A DNA stretch of 17,688 bases from Spirochaetaceae bacterium (GCA_007129695.1 SKVA01000445.1:1-17688), one strand, 5' to 3'. Counted from the first letter of the stretch, positions 7,216 to 15,806 are shown. Numbers and translations: made by a program. Notes: generated by a model from the sequence alone, not told the origin.

Positions 7216-8220
7216 ATGGAGGTTGGTGTGACTCTCGATGGACAGCACTACGACGTCGTCGTCATTGGCGGCGGAGTGGCCGGGCTCGCCGCGGCTCAGT
7301 TCACGGCGCTTGCGGAGCTTAGAACGGTCGTTCTTGAGGGGACCGGTGTCGGCGGACAGTGCCTGCACATCGGCGCGCTCGAGAACTACCCCGGCGTAGA
7401 CCCGCCGCCGAACGGCCTCGATTTTGCACAGACGCTCCAGTCGCAGGCCGAACGCTTTGGCGCGCGTGTGGTAGCGTCACAGGCGCTGCGAATCGACAAG
7501 GATGAGACGTTTCGCGTGGAAACGACCGATGGGCGGATCGACTCGCTCGTTGTGATCCTGGCAACCGGGGCGATCCACCGCACGCTCGGCGTACCCGGAG
7601 AGTCAGAGCTCGCCGGACGCGGCGTATCGTACTGTGCCACCTGCGACGGCCCGTTCTTCCGCGACCGCCCCGTGATCGTCGTCGGCGGCGGTGATTCGGC
7701 GTGCGACGAAGCGCTGTTTCTGGCCGGGCTGACCGACCGCGTCACGATCATCCATCGCGGTCCTCGGTTGAGCGCGCAGCGTGGTCTGGCCGCACGCGTA
7801 CTCGCGCATCCGTCGATCGACGTCAGGTTCAACGCGACCGTCCGGCGGATCGACGGTGCTGCAAGCCGGTACGGGTTCGATACCGTCAGCGGTGTCGTGG
7901 TCGACATCGATGGATCCTCGCAGACGATCGCAGCCGACGCGATCTTCGTGTTCATCGGTTCGACGCCTCGAACCGACCTGGTTCCCACGCTCCCGAAAGA
8001 CGAAGAAGGTCGGATCATCACCGACGAACACATGGAGACGTCGATTCCCGGGCTGTTTGCGGTAGGAGAGGTACGCCGGACACCGTGGCGGCAGCTCGTG
8101 GTCGCCGCGGCCGAAGGCGCGGTCGCCGCCAACCGCGCGGCGTGGCGAATCGAAACCGATCAACTCGGATTTGCCGACGACCGGCCGACCGGTATACTCT
8201 CACCTTGTGACTGTTCGTAA
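7216..8220 (+). CDS. trxB: Thioredoxin reductase-like FAD oxidoreductase (TrxB family)
   Basis: 334 aa from ATG 7216, or 330 aa from GTG 7228, which has Shine-Dalgarno GGAGG (7218-7222) five bases upstream. Numbering here is from the GTG. TrxB is a cytoplasmic flavoprotein that passes electrons from NADPH to thioredoxin. The FAD motif is VIGGGVAGL (12-20), the redox CATC is C136/C139, and the nucleotide-site glycine motif is VVGGGDSACDEA (151-162). Two things are odd. The usual HRRxxxR that binds the NADPH 2'-phosphate reads HRGPRLS (176-182). The protein also ends SPCDCS, a C-terminal CxC (C327/C329). The conserved GD near the end is GE (280-281). A different electron donor or partner is possible. 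The gene overlaps nagZ by 14 bases. Confidence 0.85.
   Translation: MEVGVTLDGQHYDVVVIGGGVAGLAAAQFTALAELRTVVLEGTGVGGQCLHIGALENYPGVDPPPNGLDFAQTLQSQAERFGARVVASQALRIDKDETFRVETTDGRIDSLVVILATGAIHRTLGVPGESELAGRGVSYCATCDGPFFRDRPVIVVGGGDSACDEALFLAGLTDRVTIIHRGPRLSAQRGLAARVLAHPSIDVRFNATVRRIDGAASRYGFDTVSGVVVDIDGSSQTIAADAIFVFIGSTPRTDLVPTLPKDEEGRIITDEHMETSIPGLFAVGEVRRTPWRQLVVAAAEGAVAANRAAWRIETDQLGFADDRPTGILSPCDCS
8171..8198 (+). promoter_or_regulatory. Promoter for nagZ inside the 3' end of trxB
   Basis: TTGCCG (8171-8176), a 16-base spacer, then TATACT (8193-8198): 4 of 6 and 5 of 6 to sigma70 consensus. It lies in the last codons of trxB. The -10 ends 8 bases before GTG 8207, so the message would start about 2 bases before the start codon. 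No Shine-Dalgarno is visible there. This would let nagZ-GNAT-glgA be transcribed apart from trxB. Confidence 0.5.
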
Positions 8221-9910
8221 CCGGTCTTTCGCCCTGGTCGCGGCGCTTCTCGTGGTCGTCGGTGTTGAGGGCCGCGCGCTATCGTTCTGGGACGACACCC
8301 CCGACGATATCCTCATCGAGCAGCTGCTCGATGAGATGACACGCGAAGAGCTCCTTGGACAGACGTTGATGCTCGGCTGGGCCGGAGAAGACCCGAGCGC
8401 GGAGATCATGCGCTGGTTGCGCACGACCAATATAGGAGGTGCGAAGGTTTTCGGATGGAACGGCCTGAACCTGGTTCGGCTCGCGTCGGCGATCGCTACG
8501 ATGCAGCGCACCGCATCCGAGCATCGACTGCGCATTCCGATCCTGACGGCTACCGATCAGGAGGGTGGATGGGTACGCCACGTCAAGGGTAGCGGCGATC
8601 TGGTCACATCGGTGACGCCCGGCAACATGGCGATCGGCGCGTCGGGCCTCCCGACCGATGCGTTCTGGAGCGCGTACTACATTGGGATGGAGCTGCGCGC
8701 GCTCGGCATCAACATGAACCTTGCGCCGACGGTCGACGTCTACATCAACCCGGAAGCGCATGTGATCGGCCCGCGCGCATTCTCAAGCGATGCGGTGCAG
8801 ACCGGCATCCTGGGCACCGCGTTTTTCCACGGGCTGGAACGTACACGCGTGATCGCTACCGCGAAACACTTTCCCGGACACGGAAACGCATCGGGGGACT
8901 CGCACGGTATGCTGCCCGTCCTTGGAGACACGATCGAAGAGCTCCACGCGCGCGACCTGGTGCCATACCGGATGCTGATCAACGAAGGGGTCCCGGCGGT
9001 GCTGTCGGGCCATCTGAACTTCCCGGATATCAGCGGCGACGCGCGACCGGCTTCGTTGTCGGCGTTCTTCAAGCAACAGCTGTTGCGCGAAGATATGGGC
9101 TTTCGGGGACTGATCGTCACCGATGACCTCTACATGGAGGGAGCATGGGTCTACGGCGCTCGCGAGCGGTGGGGAATCGAGCAGATCGTCATCGAAGCGC
9201 TCCGCGCGGGTAACGACATGGTTATGCTTTCGCGAACGCCGGACCCCGGCGGATCGGTCTGGCGCGCGATGCTCGGAGAGTACGACCGCGACCCGGTCTT
9301 TCGCGAGCGGATCCGCGACGCGGCCAGGAACGTCCTTGCGATCAAGATGCGCTACCTGAAGCCCGACGACCGCGTCCCGCTCGAACCCGACACCGAATCG
9401 ATCCGGTCGTACGTCGCGAGCAGTGACGGCGCGGCGTTCTTCCGAGACCAGGCCGCACGAAGCGTCACGATCGTCGCAGACGCTCGCCTTCCGGTAGATC
9501 CACGCTCGGCCGGACGAACGCTGCTCGTCGGGAAGGACCGCGACTTCCTGGCGATCGGAAGAGAGTTCTTCCCTGGTGCCGATACGTTGCGGATCGAGTC
9601 CCCGCGATTCGACGCCGCGACGGCCGCCGACCGCGCGCGGTTTCGCGCCGCGCTGTCGCGCTTTGACACGGTGATCTTCTGTCTGTCGGACCCGAACACC
9701 ATGCAGGTGCTGCGTGAAGCCGAAACCTTCGACGTCAATCTGGTCGTGCTGTCGATACTGACCCCGGTCTACCTGTTCGAGCTTCCGTGGATCGATAGCG
9801 CGGTGGCCGTTTACGGGTGGGGTGTCGAGTCGTTTCGAGCCGGATTCTCCGCGATGACCGGACGGATCGACGCCAACGGCAGGTTCCCGATCGCGGCGCC
9901 GAGGCGATAG
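8207..9910 (+). CDS. nagZ: Exported NagZ-like glycoside hydrolase family 3 enzyme
   Basis: 567 aa from GTG 8207. A TTG at 8171 would put twelve extra residues before the signal, so GTG is preferred. Residues 1-24 form a Sec signal peptide (RNR, then a hydrophobic core) without a lipobox Cys, so the enzyme probably acts in the periplasm. The GH3 barrel carries TDQEGG (116-121), AKHFPGHG (219-226), the Asp-His pair D231/H233 typical of NagZ acid/base catalysis, and the nucleophile in VTDDLYMEGA (likely D306). Residues about 400-567 are a second alpha/beta domain, ending GRFPI. NagZ removes N-acetylglucosamine from peptidoglycan fragments. The two-domain exported form resembles the Bacillus enzyme more than the cytoplasmic enteric one. 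Another beta-glycosidase specificity is possible. A GNAT gene follows after 5 bases. Confidence 0.85.
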   Translation: MTVRNRSFALVAALLVVVGVEGRALSFWDDTPDDILIEQLLDEMTREELLGQTLMLGWAGEDPSAEIMRWLRTTNIGGAKVFGWNGLNLVRLASAIATMQRTASEHRLRIPILTATDQEGGWVRHVKGSGDLVTSVTPGNMAIGASGLPTDAFWSAYYIGMELRALGINMNLAPTVDVYINPEAHVIGPRAFSSDAVQTGILGTAFFHGLERTRVIATAKHFPGHGNASGDSHGMLPVLGDTIEELHARDLVPYRMLINEGVPAVLSGHLNFPDISGDARPASLSAFFKQQLLREDMGFRGLIVTDDLYMEGAWVYGARERWGIEQIVIEALRAGNDMVMLSRTPDPGGSVWRAMLGEYDRDPVFRERIRDAARNVLAIKMRYLKPDDRVPLEPDTESIRSYVASSDGAAFFRDQAARSVTIVADARLPVDPRSAGRTLLVGKDRDFLAIGREFFPGADTLRIESPRFDAATAADRARFRAALSRFDTVIFCLSDPNTMQVLREAETFDVNLVVLSILTPVYLFELPWIDSAVAVYGWGVESFRAGFSAMTGRIDANGRFPIAAPRR

Positions 9911-9915
9911 ATCCG

Positions 9916-10767
9916 ATGCGCTGGTCGCTCGTCGATGCGGATCGACTCGATCCGTTGATCCGTTTTCTTGGCCCGCGAGAGGCTGGTTGCGTCGCGTTCA
10001 CCAGACGGCTGATCGACCGGGGACGAATCATCGTGCCTCCGCGGAGGCGGTACCGGATTCTGGTTCGACTCGCCGGCGACCGGATTACCGGCGCCATCCT
10101 GCAGGACACGAGCGGGCTCTACTACCCGGTGATCGACCCGGCCTGCCCTGGTATCGAGCCCGACGCGATCCGGCTGCTCGAACGGGGCTCAAAGCGGCTC
10201 TACTCGATCATGGGCATCGGCGACGACGTGCTCGCGCTTGAAACGGCATTCGAGCGCCCGGTCAAGCAGACGGTCGACTACCACTTGATGGTGCAGTCGC
10301 AACCCGCGATCGATACCCGGTCTGCGCGGCTTCCGCGCGGCCTGGCGATCCACACGGCAACCGTTGACGACGCCGACCGACTCTTCGGTATTCAGAAGAA
10401 GTACGAACTCGAGGAGGTGCTCCTGCCGGGGAGTATCTTCCGGGATGACGCGTGCATGCATCACCTGGTCGAGACGCTTCGGCGTGAAGTGACGCTGTAC
10501 GCGACGCTCGACGGAATCGCGATCGCCAAGGTCGGAACCAACGCACGGGGGATCTTCTTTGACCAGGTAGGCGGAGTCTTCACCGAACCACACCTGCGCG
10601 GCCGAGGAATAGCGACGCTGTTGATGGAGCGTCTGCTCGAAACCATTGCAGCAGACAGAAAATCGGGTACACTGTTTGTGAAGAAGGAGAACGGAGCTGC
10701 GCTACGCATGTACTCCAATCTCGGATTTCGACTCGAGAACGAGTTCCGCATTTCGTACTACGGATAG
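9916..10767 (+). CDS. GNAT-family N-acetyltransferase with an unassigned N-terminal half
   Basis: 283 aa from ATG 9916, 5 bases after the nagZ stop, with GAGG at 9901-9904 as a distant Shine-Dalgarno. The longer open frame upstream overlaps nagZ and is not coding. The C-terminal half (about 145-283) is a GNAT domain. It has the acetyl-CoA loop HLRGRGIATLLMERLL, followed by LFVKKENGAALRMYSNLGF, the usual beta5-alpha4 region that ends in a Gly-Phe. The N-terminal 140 residues resemble a second, degenerate acyltransferase-like domain but lack the RGxGxA loop. There is no signal or membrane segment. The substrate is unknown. It sits between a cell-wall glycosidase and glycogen synthase, which does not settle its role. 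Confidence 0.75.
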   Translation: MRWSLVDADRLDPLIRFLGPREAGCVAFTRRLIDRGRIIVPPRRRYRILVRLAGDRITGAILQDTSGLYYPVIDPACPGIEPDAIRLLERGSKRLYSIMGIGDDVLALETAFERPVKQTVDYHLMVQSQPAIDTRSARLPRGLAIHTATVDDADRLFGIQKKYELEEVLLPGSIFRDDACMHHLVETLRREVTLYATLDGIAIAKVGTNARGIFFDQVGGVFTEPHLRGRGIATLLMERLLETIAADRKSGTLFVKKENGAALRMYSNLGFRLENEFRISYYG

Positions 10768-10770
10768 GAT

Positions 10771-12273
10771 ATGATGCGCAAGAGCAGAAAGCAGGTCTAC
10801 TCGATACTGATGGTTACAACCGAGATCATGCCGATCGCGAAGTCCGGAGGCATGGCCGACGCAGTGTCGGCGCTCGCGCAGGAGCTCGATCGCGAAGGGC
10901 ACGACGTCCGGATCCTGATGCCGCGGTACCGGTCGATCGAGCGCGAACGCCTCTACCGCTATCCGACGCCGTACACGGTCCGGGTCGGGCAATCGGTGTA
11001 CACAACCGCGCTGTTCGAAGGTCGCCTGGGAGACTCTTCGGTGGTCGTATACTACCTGGACTACGAGGATCTCTACGCGCGCGAGGGTATCTACGGGACG
11101 GGAAGCGATGGATACCCGGACAATCTGCGTCGATTCAGCGTGCTCTCGCACGCGGCGGTTCAGCTTGGCGGCTTCATCGGCTGGCACCCTCACGTGATCC
11201 AGTCTCACGACTGGCCGACCGCGCTCGTCCCGCTCGCCGCGACGCGAACCACCCGACGGTCCGAGCAGCGTCCGGCGACAGTACTGACCATTCACAACGT
11301 CGGGTACCAGGGAAGCTTCGCTGTGGCGGAGTTTCCTCAGACCGGATTCGGGTGGGCCGATCTGACCGACAGCGGTCTGCTCCACCACGATGAGATCAAC
11401 CTGTTGCGCTGCGGGATCATCTCGAGTGACATGATAACGACCGTATCGCCGCGGTACGCCGAAGAGATCCAGACGCCGCGCAAGGGCTTCCTGCTCGACC
11501 GGGAACTCTCATCGCGCAGGGGATCGCTCGTCGGGATTCTCAACGGCGTCGACTACGCGGTCTGGAATCCGGAACGCGACCCGTTCCTCGACGTCAAGTA
11601 CACGACCGAGACGGTCGCGCTCAAGTCGCGAATCAAGAAGAAACTCCAGGAAGAGCTCGATCTGCCGGTCGATGAGCGAGTACCCATGATCGGGATGATC
11701 AGCCGGCTGGTCGAACAGAAAGGGTGGGATGAGATGATCACCCCTGGATTCGGCGCGCTCGCCGATATCCTCGGAGGCACGAACGCACAGGTGGTCGTGC
11801 TCGGCAGCGGCGAACCGCGCTACGAGTACTACCTGCGGCAACTCGCGCAGCGGTACGACAACCTGGCCGCGGTGATCGGATTCGACGAACGGCTCGCGCA
11901 CGTGATCGAGGCAGCGTCCGACTTCATCCTGATGCCGTCGCGCTACGAGCCATGCGGGTTGAACCAGCTGTATTCGATGCGCTACGGAACGCTGCCAATC
12001 GCGACCCGAACGGGCGGATTCGTCGACACGATCGAGCAGGCGGGGCCCCGAGGCGGGACCGGTTTCTTCATCGATGAGCCTTCGCCGGTATCCATTACCG
12101 CGACGGTACGCGACGCGCTGAAGATGTGGCACGGCGAGCGAAACCGGATCGAAGCGATGCAGCGCGCGGCTATGAAGGAACGATTCAGCTGGGAGTCGGC
12201 AGCCGCCGCGTACGTCGACGTGTTCGAACGCGCAATCGAAATCGCGCGCAGCAGCGGCCGCGCCGCCGGTTAG
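10771..12273 (+). CDS. glgA: Glycogen synthase (ADP-glucose type, GT5)
   Basis: 500 aa, typical length. GlgA transfers glucose from ADP-glucose to the non-reducing ends of alpha-1,4-glucan. The N-terminal Rossmann domain has KSGGMAD (24-30, the usual K-T-G-G-L with two changes), QSHDWPTAL and TIHNVGYQG. The C-terminal domain has NGVDYAVWNPERDP, SRLVEQKGWD, and the catalytic/nucleotide region RYEPCGLNQLYSMRYGTLPI followed by TGG. ATG 10771 is directly followed by another ATG (10774); AGGA at 10766-10769 fits the second better. The start lies 3 bases after the GNAT stop. The 3' end overlaps mrfB by 4 bases, tail to tail. The partner glgC is 3.6 kb downstream. Confidence 0.96.
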   Translation: MMRKSRKQVYSILMVTTEIMPIAKSGGMADAVSALAQELDREGHDVRILMPRYRSIERERLYRYPTPYTVRVGQSVYTTALFEGRLGDSSVVVYYLDYEDLYAREGIYGTGSDGYPDNLRRFSVLSHAAVQLGGFIGWHPHVIQSHDWPTALVPLAATRTTRRSEQRPATVLTIHNVGYQGSFAVAEFPQTGFGWADLTDSGLLHHDEINLLRCGIISSDMITTVSPRYAEEIQTPRKGFLLDRELSSRRGSLVGILNGVDYAVWNPERDPFLDVKYTTETVALKSRIKKKLQEELDLPVDERVPMIGMISRLVEQKGWDEMITPGFGALADILGGTNAQVVVLGSGEPRYEYYLRQLAQRYDNLAAVIGFDERLAHVIEAASDFILMPSRYEPCGLNQLYSMRYGTLPIATRTGGFVDTIEQAGPRGGTGFFIDEPSPVSITATVRDALKMWHGERNRIEAMQRAAMKERFSWESAAAAYVDVFERAIEIARSSGRAAG

Positions 12274-13508
12274 CGTTCACGGCGTTCTCTTGCAGTCACG
12301 GCGCGCCGAAGGCGTTGTTCGCGCCGCTCGAGGTCGCCCGACGGGGTGAGTCGATCTGTCAATCGCCGCGCTGCCACGACAAGCTCGAGCGCACGCGCCG
12401 GATCGCGGCAATCGTGCTCAAGAAGCTTCGCGTACTCGCTGACAAGATGCACGCACCACGCAGAACTCCCGGCGGCGCGCCACACGTCGGCGAGCACCGC
12501 TTCGGCCAGATCGGAATGACCGGTTCGCCGATGGTGGCGTGCCACCAGGTACGCCGCGGCGTAGCGGTCTTCGGCGCCGATGCTCGTGGACGAGCGATCG
12601 ATGACCGACTGCAGCAGACCGGCTCCCCTTGGATCGCCGGCAGCCAGGAGCCACCGCCCGAGCTGGTATGAGTCGTACCGCCGCGCAGCGGTCGCCGGGC
12701 CGTCGGTTTCGCTGTCGGGCGTCGCGACGGCCGCAAGGATCTCCTCGACCGTGACAAACAGGTGCGCGAGCGATACGATATCGCGCCGGTGGTGCTCGAC
12801 GACCGGCTCGAGCGCGCCTGCGTCGCGCTTTTTGAGGTACTCGAAGTAGCGGTCAGGAATCTCAATGCCCGGTACATCTCCATCGCGTGGACAACCGAGC
12901 ACGCCGGACTCCACGGTAGACAGCGAACAATCGGGCAGGATCCGACGCCATAGTCGTCGGGCCCAGTAGAGCAGGTCGATGTGCGTCGGCGACGGAGGAG
13001 CGATCGCATTCATCACGCAACGAGTCTCTATCAGCCTCGCGTCGAACGCCTTGCCGTTGTAGCTCACCCACACGGTAGAGCGACCGATCCGGTCCAGAAC
13101 AAGCTCCAAGTAATCGTGCTCTCCCGGGAAGTCGGCAAGCAGATACTGGACTACCTCTATTCGGCCGGCGGTTACGCGTCCGACCCCGACCAGGAACACC
13201 AGGGTCCCGGCGCCGCCCGACAATCCGGTCGTTTCGCAGTCGATGAAGCTCAGATCTGCCGCGCGAACCTCCCTCCCGATCAGGTGGCTGTAGAACGCAT
13301 CGGTCCGCCACCGACGCGACCACCCGGGGATCGATTCGTCGGACCGGATCTCGTACACGTGCGGAGCGACGATGCGCCACGAATCGGGAACAGCAGCGGA
13401 ACGATCGTCGGGGGTCGACGATCCACGGGCGCCCGACCGACCGGTCGCACGCGGCTGCTCGCGCACGCTCTTCAGCCGCTTGAGTCTTCGATACAGGTCA
13501 TCGCCCAC
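12270..13508 (-). CDS. mrfB: MrfB/YprB-type RNase H-fold exonuclease
   Basis: 412 aa from GTG 13508. In Bacillus, MrfB is a DEDD exonuclease that works with the helicase MrfA in repair of mitomycin C lesions outside UvrABC. The exonuclease domain spans about 83-255. Visible motifs are Exo I FIDCETTGL with D90 and E92, Exo II YNGKAFDARLIE with N151 and D156, HIDLLYW with D178, and Exo III HHRRDIVSL with H239 and D243 (DEDDh type). Residues about 278-390 look like TPR-type helical repeats. The N-terminal 45 residues are basic and low in order. It overlaps the helicase gene by 11 bases, so the two are translated together; the Shine-Dalgarno is weak. The stop overlaps the convergent glgA stop. 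Confidence 0.88.
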   Translation of the reverse strand: MGDDLYRRLKRLKSVREQPRATGRSGARGSSTPDDRSAAVPDSWRIVAPHVYEIRSDESIPGWSRRWRTDAFYSHLIGREVRAADLSFIDCETTGLSGGAGTLVFLVGVGRVTAGRIEVVQYLLADFPGEHDYLELVLDRIGRSTVWVSYNGKAFDARLIETRCVMNAIAPPSPTHIDLLYWARRLWRRILPDCSLSTVESGVLGCPRDGDVPGIEIPDRYFEYLKKRDAGALEPVVEHHRRDIVSLAHLFVTVEEILAAVATPDSETDGPATAARRYDSYQLGRWLLAAGDPRGAGLLQSVIDRSSTSIGAEDRYAAAYLVARHHRRTGHSDLAEAVLADVWRAAGSSAWCVHLVSEYAKLLEHDCRDPARALELVVAARRLTDRLTPSGDLERREQRLRRAVTARERRER

Positions 13509-15798
13509 GCGTCAACCATCCGTCGAGCAGTTGCAGCACGGCGGCCTTCGGGCTTTCGTCTATCTCCTCTTCGGGGTCGCGCGGACCAACGCACGACGGG
13601 CAGCCCTCCGCGCACGTACACTGGCGCGTCAGATCGAGGCACGCCGAAAGGATCGGATCGATCCGCGTCGCGAACGACTCGCTGAGCCCCGTGCCCCCCG
13701 GGTACGAGTCGTACACGTAGAGCGCCGGGCAACCGAAGTGCGGATCGCGCAGCCGCTCGGCGACCCCGATATCGCCTGGATCGCAGAGCAGGAATACCGG
13801 GGCCACGTTCTTGATCAGAGAACCGATCCGCGCGATCGCGGGTCCAAGAACCGACGGGTCAAGATCGCGGGCCACCGCTCCGGCGTCGGTGTCGTCGCCG
13901 AAGACCAGAATAGCGCTGCGGGTGTGCATCTGCTCCTCGGGCACGTTCACGTCGCCGTACCCGATGTTTTCGTGCGTCTCATAGCGCAGTTTCTTGAACT
14001 TGGAGACCTGCGAGCGAACGAGCACGTCGCCGATCACCAGGTCACAGCCGCTCATACGCTCGCGCTGATCCTCGTTGAGCACCTTGATATCGCGCTTGAC
14101 GAGCGCGTCGGTGAAATAGTTCGCGTCGGTTTCGATCACGGTGCAGCGTCGGTTCTCCAGGTCAAGATCGGTCACGATGAACTGTCGACCACGGTGGATG
14201 TAGATCGCGTTGTCGAAGATCATCTCCTTCGCCGACGGGCGGTCCATCTCGCCGATCACATCGTGGCGGCCTGCGGTCGAATCCACGATCACGACGTTGT
14301 CCGATGCGGCGCTGCGCAGCGACACGCCTTCGGCCGGATAGGAGCGATCGGTCCAGTAGTACGACCCGGACGTGTTGCGCACGACTCCCGACTCCTCGAG
14401 GTAGTCGAGCGCGTCGATCGACGACTCTGGAAAGGGATCGCATTCGCGGAACGGCAGCTCAAAGACAGCGCATTTGAGATGATCGCAGAGGATATACGGG
14501 TTGTCGGCGTCCACGAAACCACTCTCAGGCGCGCGCCCGAGGAAGTACTCGGGATGCTTGACCATGAACTGGTCGAGCGGCGCCGCGCTCGCGACGACGA
14601 TCGCAAGGCTCACGGTGTTACGACGGCCGGCCCGCCCGGCCTGCTGCCACGCCGATGCGATCGAACCCGGGTAGCCGCCGAGCACCGCTGCGTCGAGGCC
14701 ACCGATGTCTATGCCGAGCTCGAGCGCATTCGTCGAAACGACCCCGTGAATGCTCCCGTCGCGAAGCCCGCGTTCGATGCTGCGCCGCTCGCTCGGCAGG
14801 TAGCCGCCGCGGTACGCTTCGACGCGGATACGCTCGTTATCGTTGTAGTGGTTCGCAAGGCTCCGGTTGATGTACCCGGCGATCAGCTCGGTGCGTACAC
14901 GCGATCGACTGAACACGATCGTCTTGATTCCCGAACGCAACAGCCGCAGCGCAAGGCGCCGGCTCTCGCGAACGACGCCGCGGCGAATACCCTGGACCCG
15001 GTCGACCAGCGGAGGGTTGTACAGGATCAAGTGCTTCTCACCCGACGGCGATCCGTTGCGGTCGATCAGGAGCATCTTCCGCTCCACAATGCGCTCGGCG
15101 AGTTCCGCGGGATTACCGATCGTTGCCGAACAGCAGACGAAGGTCGGGTCGGTCCCGTAGAAGCGTGCGATTCGCCGTAGCCGACGCACGACGTTCGCCA
15201 TGTGCGACCCGAACACGCCGCGGTACGTGTGAATCTCGTCTATCACGACGAACTCGAGCTGCTTCAGAAACTTGATCCACTTCGGATGGTTCGGCAGGAT
15301 CCCGGTGTGCAGCATGTCGGGGTTCGTGATGATGATCTGGCCGGTCTCGCGCGCCGACGCGCGCAGCGACGGGGCGGTATCGCCGTCGTAGGTCACGACC
15401 TTAACCGCGAGCTCACCGGCGATCGCCGCTTCGTTGAGCTCCGCCTGCTGATCCTGGCTGAGCGCCTTGGTAGGGAAGACGTAGAGCGCGCGTGCAGACG
15501 GTTGTTCTATGAGCCGTTGGAGCACCGGGAGGTTGTAACAGAGAGTCTTGCCCGACGCGGTCGGCGTCACGACGACGAAGCTCGTCCTTTCACGCGCGGC
15601 GCGATACGACGCGCACTGGTGCGAGTAGAGCCGGTCGACCCCGCGCCGCTCGAGCGCGTCGCGCAGCGGTCCGGCCAGATCGGCCGGCAGCGGGCAATAC
15701 TCGCCGTCACGCGCGGGGATACGCTCCCAGCGGGTTACGCACGCCATGAACTGTTCGTCGTGGCGAAGTTCGTCTATCGCTGCTTGCAGGCTCTGCAT
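13498..15798 (-). CDS. mrfA: MrfA/YprA-type superfamily 2 DNA helicase
   Basis: 766 aa, close to the Bacillus protein. MrfA is a 3'-5' DNA helicase with a C-terminal zinc-cluster domain (DUF1998/MZB), acting with MrfB on mitomycin-type lesions. Motifs in order are the Q-motif-like LYSHQ (57-61), Walker A TPTASGKT (78-85), DEIH (187-190), SATIGNP, IVFSRSRVRTELIAGYI, STNALELGIDIG, and QQAGRAGR. The metal cluster is C727, C729, C733 and C736 in QCTCAEGCPSC. All core residues are present, so the gene looks intact. ATG 15798 is preceded by a TATGAT -10 box only 8 bases away. The gene is head-to-head with glgC and overlaps mrfB by 11 bases. Confidence 0.93.
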   Translation of the reverse strand: MQSLQAAIDELRHDEQFMACVTRWERIPARDGEYCPLPADLAGPLRDALERRGVDRLYSHQCASYRAARERTSFVVVTPTASGKTLCYNLPVLQRLIEQPSARALYVFPTKALSQDQQAELNEAAIAGELAVKVVTYDGDTAPSLRASARETGQIIITNPDMLHTGILPNHPKWIKFLKQLEFVVIDEIHTYRGVFGSHMANVVRRLRRIARFYGTDPTFVCCSATIGNPAELAERIVERKMLLIDRNGSPSGEKHLILYNPPLVDRVQGIRRGVVRESRRLALRLLRSGIKTIVFSRSRVRTELIAGYINRSLANHYNDNERIRVEAYRGGYLPSERRSIERGLRDGSIHGVVSTNALELGIDIGGLDAAVLGGYPGSIASAWQQAGRAGRRNTVSLAIVVASAAPLDQFMVKHPEYFLGRAPESGFVDADNPYILCDHLKCAVFELPFRECDPFPESSIDALDYLEESGVVRNTSGSYYWTDRSYPAEGVSLRSAASDNVVIVDSTAGRHDVIGEMDRPSAKEMIFDNAIYIHRGRQFIVTDLDLENRRCTVIETDANYFTDALVKRDIKVLNEDQRERMSGCDLVIGDVLVRSQVSKFKKLRYETHENIGYGDVNVPEEQMHTRSAILVFGDDTDAGAVARDLDPSVLGPAIARIGSLIKNVAPVFLLCDPGDIGVAERLRDPHFGCPALYVYDSYPGGTGLSESFATRIDPILSACLDLTRQCTCAEGCPSCVGPRDPEEEIDESPKAAVLQLLDGWLTRGR

Positions 15799-15806
15799 CT
15801 GCCCTG

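Noticed and set aside
10666..10690. TACACT -10-like box upstream of glgA (in GGGTACACTGTTTG)
   Set aside because: It lies inside the conserved GNAT acetyl-CoA domain about 95 bases before glgA, with no good -35, and glgA is only 3 bases behind the GNAT gene, so operon transcription explains it.
13372..15180. 602-codon open frame on the plus strand
   Set aside because: It is antisense to mrfA and the 5' end of mrfB, which carry all helicase and exonuclease motifs. The translation is Arg/Val/Asp-rich with no recognisable domain, a typical shadow in high-GC DNA.
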